A stretch of 9,402 nt of DNA. It comes from G963664225 sp964538065 (GTDB lineage: Bacteria > Verrucomicrobiota > Verrucomicrobiia > Limisphaerales > UBA1319). The notes beneath the pieces were generated by a model, which had not been told where the DNA came from, did no database searches, and saw nothing but the letters and a program-made list of their open reading frames with translations. Shown here one piece after another: positions 6,084-9,402 of the stretch (positions are counted from its first letter, which is position 1; each line of letters begins with the position of its first letter). The DNA lies in NCBI GenBank assembly GCA_964538065.1, contig CAZIDG010000131.1, positions 1 to 9,402 on the forward strand, written 5' to 3'. Position numbers and translations under genes: made by a program.

Positions 6084-7667
6084 TCAAATACTAAACGTCG
6101 CCTCCGGCTCCAGCGGATGCATCGGCCTGCGGCGGCGCACGTAACGCAGCTTCTCGATCCGCATGTCCGACGCCCCCGGCGTGAGCAGCATGATGTGGCG
6201 CGGGGCGATCTTCGTCAGTTTCGGATACAGATACCCCTGTTTGACGACGATGATTTTGTGCCCCAGGGGGTCAATGCCGCATTCCTGGAACTGCTCGGGC
6301 GACCGGAAGGACACTACGTCCTCGCTCAGGATCGCCAGGACGCTGCCGATGCGGATGACCGCCATCCGGCACTTGCCCCGCACGAGCCGAACGACTTCGG
6401 CCTCCGCTTCCAAGGGCGGCCCGTAACGTTTTTCAACCGTCGCCCCGATGGAGAGTTTCACGTGTTTACCTTCGCCGGCCTCAAAACAGCGCCCGGTGGC
6501 TGCGGCATCAAAGAGATCGGCCACCACGGCATCGGCTGTTTTTTGTTCGAGCAGATGACGGAGCACCACCGGTAGGTCGCCGGGGGCGCTGGCGGTCACG
6601 TTATCGCCGCTGTCGGTCAAAAAGATCGTGGACTCCTTCGCCTGCAACGCTTTGGAAACGCCCTCCGCCAGTTCGGCGCTCTCGCATCCGAAGGCGAACT
6701 GATTGCGGGCGTCCCAGACCTTTTGGGCCAGGAGAGCCGCCGCCGCCCGGGCCGCCGCCAGCGAACCATCCGCTGTCACCGCCACGGACATTCCCGTGTC
6801 CGGCGAGTCCGTCCACGCACAGCCCACAAAAAGCGTCACCGCAAGGATTTGCTCCTTGCGGCCCGGCACGCCCTCCTGCTCCAACCGCCGGGCCTCGGCC
6901 ACGAGCGAGCGCATGGGCTCGGAGGTCGTCATGGCCTTTTCGCCCTGAACAATGATCGGGATGGGGATGATGTAGGAGACGGGCTTTATCCTGCCCAGGA
7001 GCGTATCGCGCAGCAGGGCCCCGGCATGCAGGGCGGTGGGTTCCTGATCGGTATGCGGGGCGGTCTTAAGCCCCACCAGGATGTCACCTGCCTTGGCCAG
7101 ACGTGCGGGGATGTTCCCGTGCAGGTCGAACGTGCACGCAATGGGCACCTTGCGACCCACCTCGCGGCGGATTTCCTCCACCAGGAAGGTTTCTCCGGCG
7201 CCGACGCCTTCGGCGAACATCGCCCCATGTAATTGCAAAAACACCCCCTCCACAGGCATGGCTTCGCGCAGGGACTTGACGATGCGCGCCACGGCTTCGC
7301 GGCAGGCCTTGCCGTTGACAGTGCCGCCCCCGTCCGGTTCCGCCCCCACCCCGGGCACGGGGGGCATCCCATGCTGCTTCCAATCCGCCAGCATCGTTTC
7401 CGGCCTCGGTTGGGTATCAAAAAACGTGTACTTGAGCGTGGGCAACGGATGGAACGTGTTGGTCTCGTGCATGAATTTGGCGAAAAAGACGCGTTTGACC
7501 CCGCCCGCAGGCTCGCCATCGGCCGGAGCCGCCAGCGCCACGCCGGTCTGCCATACAGCGCCGCCAGCCGCGAACGTGGCCAGGGTGGCATTTCGCAAAA
7601 ACTCCCTGCGGTTGATGCCCATCGCCATGGGGTTGCTTCCCAGTCCGGCACAATCCGTTGAATTCAT
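6084..7667 (-). CDS. Tat-exported MlrC-like M81-family metallopeptidase
   Basis: 527 residues from ATG 7667, chosen because GAGGA lies six bases upstream and because the protein then begins with a twin-arginine signal. The frame stays open to 7790 but the extra residues have no signal character. Residues 19-25 are NRREFLR, followed by a hydrophobic stretch and an ALA-A type cleavage site near 46, so the enzyme is probably exported folded by Tat. The mature part shows the MlrC/DUF1485 hallmarks: MHETNTF at 66-72, LQLHGAM at 145-151, FDLHGN at 180-185 and APHTD at 203-207. Asp181, His183 and His205 are the likely zinc ligands by comparison with the family. Family members include MlrC, which hydrolyses linearised microcystin products, but most homologues have unknown peptide-like substrates, so microcystin use should not be assumed. 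The gene is divergent from cysS and lies upstream of the small protein and methyltransferase genes. Confidence 0.92.
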   Translation of the reverse strand: MNSTDCAGLGSNPMAMGINRREFLRNATLATFAAGGAVWQTGVALAAPADGEPAGGVKRVFFAKFMHETNTFHPLPTLKYTFFDTQPRPETMLADWKQHGMPPVPGVGAEPDGGGTVNGKACREAVARIVKSLREAMPVEGVFLQLHGAMFAEGVGAGETFLVEEIRREVGRKVPIACTFDLHGNIPARLAKAGDILVGLKTAPHTDQEPTALHAGALLRDTLLGRIKPVSYIIPIPIIVQGEKAMTTSEPMRSLVAEARRLEQEGVPGRKEQILAVTLFVGCAWTDSPDTGMSVAVTADGSLAAARAAAALLAQKVWDARNQFAFGCESAELAEGVSKALQAKESTIFLTDSGDNVTASAPGDLPVVLRHLLEQKTADAVVADLFDAAATGRCFEAGEGKHVKLSIGATVEKRYGPPLEAEAEVVRLVRGKCRMAVIRIGSVLAILSEDVVSFRSPEQFQECGIDPLGHKIIVVKQGYLYPKLTKIAPRHIMLLTPGASDMRIEKLRYVRRRRPMHPLEPEATFSI

Positions 7668-7673
7668 AATGGA

Positions 7674-7678
7674 TCCTC
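7674..7678 (-). promoter_or_regulatory. Ribosome binding site that fixes the start of the M81 peptidase
   Basis: GAGGA on the minus strand ends six bases before ATG 7667. It is the reason for rejecting the longer frame that begins near 7790, which would place about 41 non-conserved residues before the twin-arginine signal. Confidence 0.75.
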
Positions 7679-7853
7679 GTTTCAAATTAGGGTTCACGGA
7701 CCAAATACGATCTCGACAAGCCAGGGTGATGTGCCAAGCCCTATCCCCAACCGCCCGCCAAGTCAATGGCCCTTTTTCGGGCATTCCCACTCGTAATCCC
7801 TGGTGCAGACCTGTTTACAGGCGTTTGACATTCCATGCAGCCCGTTTAGGCTC

Positions 7854-7858
7854 AAGGA
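7854..7858 (+). promoter_or_regulatory. Ribosome binding site of cysS
   Basis: AAGGA ends six bases before ATG 7865, which starts the protein at the expected position 31 residues before the first zinc cysteine. Confidence 0.8.
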
Positions 7859-7864
7859 CGCCTT

Positions 7865-9280
7865 ATGGGCTTGAACATTTACAACACGTTGACGCGCTCC
7901 CGCTCGGAGTTTGCGCCGCTGGACCCCGCCGGCAAAAGGGTGGGGATGTATTGCTGCGGTCCCACGGTCTATGACCTGGCCCACATCGGCAATTTCCGCA
8001 CCTTCGTCTTTGCCGACCTGGTGCGCCGCCACCTCGAGTTCAAGGGATACGATGTCTGCCACGTCATGAACGTCACCGACGTGGAGGATAAGATCATCGC
8101 CCGCGTGCGCGCGGCAGGCATCCCCCTGCGCGAATACACCGCCCAGTACGAGAACGCCTTTCTGGACGACCTCCAGACCCTCGGCTGCCGCCGGCCGCAC
8201 CTCATGCCCCACGCCACCGAGTTCATCAGTGAGATGGTCGGCCTCATCCAGAAGCTCATGGACCGCGGCATCGCCTACCAGGCATCGGATCGCTCCGTCT
8301 ATTTCAGCATCGACAAGTACCGCGCCGCGGGCGGCCGCTATGGCCAGCTCGTGAACCTCGATTTCGAAAACATGCGCATGGGCGAACGCGTCAAAAGCGA
8401 CGAATATGCCAAGGAATCCGTGGCCGACTTCGCCCTGTGGAAGGCGCGCGTCCCCGAGGATGGCAATGTCTTCTGGCCCAGCCCCTGGGGCGATGGCCGA
8501 CCCGGCTGGCACATCGAATGCAGCGCCATGAGCATGAAGCTCCTGGGGCCCAGCTTCGACCTGCACCTGGGTGGCGAGGACCTGGCCTTCCCGCATCACG
8601 AGGATGAGATCGCCCAAAGCGAAGGCACGGGCGTCCATGCTCACGGCCAGCGGTTTGTGAAATACTGGATGCACGGGGCCCACCTGCTCGTCGAAGGCAA
8701 AAAGATGAGCAAATCCCTGGGCAACTTCTTCACCCTGCGCGACTTGATCAACAAGGGCCACACCGGGCGCGAAATCCGTTACCTGCTCCTGACCGCCCAT
8801 TACCGCGATACTTTTAACTTCACCCTCGACGGCCTCCAGGGCGCCCGCACGGCCCTGGGCCGCCTCGACGAATGCCTGGGCAAGCTCCGCGAGACCGTGG
8901 GCACCGCCACTGCGGCACCCGATCCCGCTCTGCCCGAAGCCTTTGCCAAAGCCCTTGATGACGACCTGAACATCTCCGCCGCCTGGGCCGCCGTGTTCGA
9001 GTGGGTCCGTGAGCAAAACCGCCTCATGGCCGAGCACAAGCTCACCCCCGTTCAGGCCGCCGCCGCATTGGCCGCCTGGGAACGCGTCGATGCCGTCCTG
9101 GGCATGAGCACCCAGACCGCCGCCGAGGTGCCAGCCGAGATCCTCGACCTGCTGGAACAACGCCAGGCCGCCCGCAAGGCCCGCGATTTCAAGCGCTCCG
9201 ACCAGGTCCGCGACGAAATCAAGGCCCGCGGTTGGATCATCGAAGACACCCCCAAGGGTCCCAAGCTCAAAAAGGCGTAA
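7865..9280 (+). CDS. cysS: Cysteinyl-tRNA synthetase
   Basis: Cytosolic class I aminoacyl-tRNA synthetase that activates cysteine with ATP and loads it on tRNA-Cys. The 471 residues match the usual length of the family. The HIGH signature is present as HIGN at 40-43 and the KMSKS loop is exact at 280-284. The zinc site that selects cysteine is complete: Cys31 (in CCGPTVYD), Cys219 (in WHIECS), His244 and Glu248 (in FPHHEDEIAQ), with the same spacing as the E. coli enzyme (28, 209, 234, 238). The C-terminal helical domain for anticodon recognition follows from about 320 and the protein ends KGPKLKKA. The start ATG has a good ribosome site. Transcription is divergent from the peptidase gene, and no partner gene follows within the window. 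Confidence 0.98.
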   Translation: MGLNIYNTLTRSRSEFAPLDPAGKRVGMYCCGPTVYDLAHIGNFRTFVFADLVRRHLEFKGYDVCHVMNVTDVEDKIIARVRAAGIPLREYTAQYENAFLDDLQTLGCRRPHLMPHATEFISEMVGLIQKLMDRGIAYQASDRSVYFSIDKYRAAGGRYGQLVNLDFENMRMGERVKSDEYAKESVADFALWKARVPEDGNVFWPSPWGDGRPGWHIECSAMSMKLLGPSFDLHLGGEDLAFPHHEDEIAQSEGTGVHAHGQRFVKYWMHGAHLLVEGKKMSKSLGNFFTLRDLINKGHTGREIRYLLLTAHYRDTFNFTLDGLQGARTALGRLDECLGKLRETVGTATAAPDPALPEAFAKALDDDLNISAAWAAVFEWVREQNRLMAEHKLTPVQAAAALAAWERVDAVLGMSTQTAAEVPAEILDLLEQRQAARKARDFKRSDQVRDEIKARGWIIEDTPKGPKLKKA

Positions 9281-9292
9281 TCTTCTGGCCGT

Positions 9293-9317
9293 GGGGATGA
9301 TGCGTAACATCATGCCC
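9293..9317 (+). other. Hairpin after cysS without a T tract
   Basis: GGG-G-ATGATG (9293-9302), loop CGTAA, then CATCAT-G-CCC (9308-9317): nine pairs around one G-G mismatch, starting 13 bases after the cysS stop. No uridine tract follows, so it is at most a weak or factor-assisted 3'-end structure. Confidence 0.35.
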
Positions 9318-9355
9318 ATGGCCCATGTCGATTCCACCCTTCTCATGACCCGCCC

Positions 9356-9384
9356 AAAAACCGCCTTGTCCGGCGGGGCGGTTT
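9356..9384 (-). terminator. Intrinsic terminator of a convergent gene beyond the right edge
   Basis: On the minus strand AAACCGCC pairs with GGCGGTTT (plus positions 9377-9384 and 9358-9365; 8 bp, 11-base loop), and the second arm runs into five T's (plus A's 9356-9360). An alternative shorter stem, CCGCC-ggacaa-GGCGG, uses the same second arm. The T tract is only on the minus strand, so the structure most likely ends transcription arriving from the right; it may also slow readthrough from cysS. Confidence 0.65.
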
Positions 9385-9402
9385 GGGGCATTATAGGGGC
9401 GT

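Larger units (their letters stand above)
7668..7864. other. Divergent intergenic region between the peptidase gene and cysS
   Basis: This 197-base gap must hold promoters for both directions. On the plus strand TTGACA occurs at 7825-7830, but a matching -10 would be TAGGCT at 7847-7852, placing transcription start inside the ribosome site; this is too close to be trusted. On the minus strand a TTGACT is present without a good -10. No operator or riboswitch was recognised; the cysS leader is too short for a T-box. Confidence 0.4.

Noticed and set aside
7825..7852. TTGACA and TAGGCT as a cysS promoter
   Set aside because: Transcription would begin at or after the ribosome site, leaving about six leader bases; the -10 matches only three of six positions.
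7763..9391. Long open frame antisense to cysS (about 542 codons)
   Set aside because: It lies wholly opposite a certain tRNA synthetase gene; its length follows from high GC at third positions, and its translation shows low-complexity Gly/Ala/Val/His with no domain.

Overview
The window is bacterial, with a GC-rich backbone (one 60-base line of cysS, 8881-8940, has 44 G/C) and a more AT-rich stretch between about 1040 and 4170 (line 1201-1260 has 24 G/C of 60). The likely source is a Verrucomicrobiota-type genome. That rests on recalled resemblance of the small protein at 5476-5973 and of the intergenic repeats to sequences from that phylum, so it is an inference.

Layout. 1-980 (+) is the 3' end of secA, ending in the zinc-binding SEC-C tail. 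1178-2154 (-) is a WG-repeat protein gene broken by a single-base frameshift in an A5/T5 tract at 1542-1546. 2155-2593 is non-coding: a 12-bp hairpin, then a two-part repeat unit (X at 2412-2453, Y at 2454-2511). 2594-4156 (-) encodes a signal peptide, about four membrane helices and a C-terminal propeller-like domain; its function is unknown. 4157-4764 is non-coding: GC-rich hairpins, an inverted copy of Y (4497-4554) and a direct copy of X (4688-4729). 4765-5430 (-) is a class I SAM methyltransferase and 5476-5973 (-) a small conserved-looking protein, possibly in one operon. 6084-7667 (-) is a Tat-exported MlrC/M81-family metallopeptidase. 7865-9280 (+) is cysS, transcribed divergently from the peptidase gene. 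A minus-strand terminator at 9356-9384 implies a convergent gene just beyond the right edge.

secA and cysS are housekeeping genes (protein export, tRNA charging). The peptidase, small protein and methyltransferase form a minus-strand set with no obvious shared pathway. The accessory part is 1040-4740: a decayed WG-repeat gene and a membrane/propeller gene of different base composition, with the latter bracketed by inverted copies of the intergenic repeat. No transposase, integrase, CRISPR array, tRNA or rRNA was seen. The most unusual item is this repeat-bracketed membrane/propeller gene; the evidence does not establish it as a new system.
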